A DNA stretch of 7,284 bases from Paracoccaceae bacterium. Its GTDB lineage: Bacteria > Pseudomonadota > Alphaproteobacteria > Rhodobacterales > Rhodobacteraceae. The stretch covers positions 2,273 to 9,556 of the forward strand of contig JAGRMK010000262.1 in NCBI GenBank assembly GCA_020441345.1, written 5' to 3'. The position numbers were made by a program, and so were the translations under genes. Shown piece after piece: positions 6,198 through 7,284 of this stretch (positions are counted from its first letter, which is position 1; each line of letters begins with the position of its first letter). The notes below the pieces were generated by a model. It was not told the origin of the DNA, ran no database searches, and saw only the letters and a program-made list of their open reading frames with translations.

Positions 6198-7284
6198 TCA
6201 CCGCAACGCGCGGTGGTCGGCTACCTTGTGCCCGCGATACTTCGCGCTGTCCTCGGGCGAGACATCATCGGCATCCACGACCCCGATCATCACCCCCAGC
6301 CCGCCAGATGACCGCCGCTGCGCCAGGATCTCGGCATTCGAGCGCGTGACGCGTTGCGATTGCCGGCGGGTCCAGGCGAACAGCCGGTCCTGCATCTGGG
6401 CAATAACCTCGGCATGGTCAGGGCTTTGTCCCAAATCGTTCAGCTCTTGCGGATCGTTCACCAGATCGAACAGCACCGGGCGGAACCCGCCTTCGAACTG
6501 GATCAGCTTCCACTCGCGCGTGGCCACCATGAACATGCGCGCGTCGTCTGGATGCAGCCCGAGACGCTCGGCCAGCGGTGCATGCGAATAATCGTATTCG
6601 CAAAAGCTGGCGTCGCGCGGGGTCTGCGTGGTTTCCCCGTGCAGGATCGGACAGAGCGAATACCCCTCGACGATATGGTCGATGTCGTGCGGGTCGCCGC
6701 CCGCCACCTGGTAGAAGGTCGGCACAAGGTCGATGGATTCGACCAGCGCATCGCAAACCATGCCGCGTGTTGCGTCGGCCTCGGACGAGGGGTCATAGAC
6801 GATCAGCGGCACCTTGATCGAGGTGTCGTGAAAGAACATCTTCTCGCCGGTCCAGTGGTCGCCCAGATAGTCGCCGTGGTCCGAGGTCACGACAATCATC
6901 GTGTCCTGCAAGCGTCCGGTTTCCTCGAGCCAGTCGAACAAAACGCCCATTTGGTCGTCGCATTGCTTGACCAGCCCCATATAGCCGCGCAGCACCGTGT
7001 CGCGCACATCGTCGCGTGAAAACGCCTTGCTGGCCGGGGAATTCAGGAACCCTTTGAGCACCGGGTGGTCGGTTTCGCGTTCGGCCTGCGCGCGCACGAC
7101 CGGCAGAAAATCTTGCGGACCATACATGTCGTGATAAGGGGCGGGCACGATATAGGGCCAGTGCGGCTTGAACAGCGACACGTGGCACAGCCAGGGCGTC
7201 TCGCCCCCCTCATTGCTCCGGGCTTCGATGAAGTCCATCCTGGGCCTCGTAATGCAGGTGCTTTCGTTGTCCTGCTCGGCTATG
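6198..7284 (-). CDS. Sulfatase / phosphonate-monoesterase family hydrolase (C-terminal part, 5' end outside window)
   Basis: The C-terminal 361 or so codons of an alkaline-phosphatase-superfamily sulfatase-type enzyme, hydrolysing a sulfate or phosphonate/phosphate ester. The frame stays open to the right edge (codons reading IAEQDNESTC before the Met at 7238), so that Met is internal. Numbering from it: SLFKPHWPYIVPAPYHDMYG (21-40) is the conserved middle segment of this family; TSDHGDYLGDH (118-128) holds the Asp/His metal-binding pair (SDHGD, 119-123); Lys133 in GEKMFFHDTSIKVPLIVYDP is the usual active-site lysine region; EWKLIQFEGG and LFDLVNDPQELNDL (257-270) are the typical C-terminal sulfatase strands. 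The formylglycine signature (C-x-P-S-R type) should lie upstream and cannot be checked, so sulfatase and phosphonate monoester hydrolase cannot be separated; choline sulfatase seems less likely from the SDHGDYLGDH context. No signal peptide can be judged. The 134-base gap to the exporter gene and a candidate promoter there suggest separate transcription. Confidence 0.9.
   Translation of the reverse strand, partial: IAEQDNESTCITRPRMDFIEARSNEGGETPWLCHVSLFKPHWPYIVPAPYHDMYGPQDFLPVVRAQAERETDHPVLKGFLNSPASKAFSRDDVRDTVLRGYMGLVKQCDDQMGVLFDWLEETGRLQDTMIVVTSDHGDYLGDHWTGEKMFFHDTSIKVPLIVYDPSSEADATRGMVCDALVESIDLVPTFYQVAGGDPHDIDHIVEGYSLCPILHGETTQTPRDASFCEYDYSHAPLAERLGLHPDDARMFMVATREWKLIQFEGGFRPVLFDLVNDPQELNDLGQSPDHAEVIAQMQDRLFAWTRRQSQRVTRSNAEILAQRRSSGGLGVMIGVVDADDVSPEDSAKYRGHKVADHRALR

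Noticed and set aside
5209..6591. A 460-codon plus-strand open frame running opposite the exporter and the sulfatase end
   Set aside because: Its product is Arg/Gln/His-rich with no recognisable domain, crosses two well-supported minus-strand genes and the gap between them, and is the usual antisense artefact of GC-rich DNA.

Overview
The window looks like ordinary chromosomal DNA from a GC-rich alphaproteobacterium, most likely Rhodobacterales (Roseobacter/Rhodobacter relatives). This rests on high GC, long spurious antisense ORFs, and the gene set: DUF1289, a SufE-like protein coupled to a TauE/SafE permease, a small Rhodobacterales-style lipoprotein and an alphaproteobacterial RNase D. The placement comes from recognising protein families, not from a search. 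I see no rRNA, tRNA, CRISPR array, insertion sequence, integrase or attachment site.

Layout, left to right. A small Cys-rich DUF1289 gene (+) runs tail to tail into a sufE-tauE pair (-), with only 3 bases between the stop codons. The two genes of the pair overlap by 8 bases. A 187-base divergent intergenic region holding an interrupted GC-rich palindrome separates sufE from a lipoprotein gene of unknown function (+). The lipoprotein gene converges on rnd (RNase D, -) at a perfect-palindrome terminator that may work in both directions. Upstream of rnd is a plausible promoter. Next comes a two-gene minus-strand unit, a 698-residue RND/MMPL-type exporter followed by a small secreted protein, joined by an ATGA stop/start overlap. 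At the right edge is the C-terminal part of a sulfatase/phosphonate-monoesterase family hydrolase (-), whose 5' end and catalytic nucleophile lie outside the window. No gene-free stretch exceeds 300 bases.

Functionally the window combines sulfur handling (SufE persulfide acceptor plus a predicted sulfur-anion or organosulfur permease), RNA processing (RNase D), envelope transport (RND exporter plus exported partner) and ester hydrolysis (sulfatase-fold enzyme). The two coupled pairs are the best leads. The exporter/secreted-protein pair is the most likely to hide undescribed biology, because the small partner is not a family I recognise. I found no strong evidence for a wholly new system.
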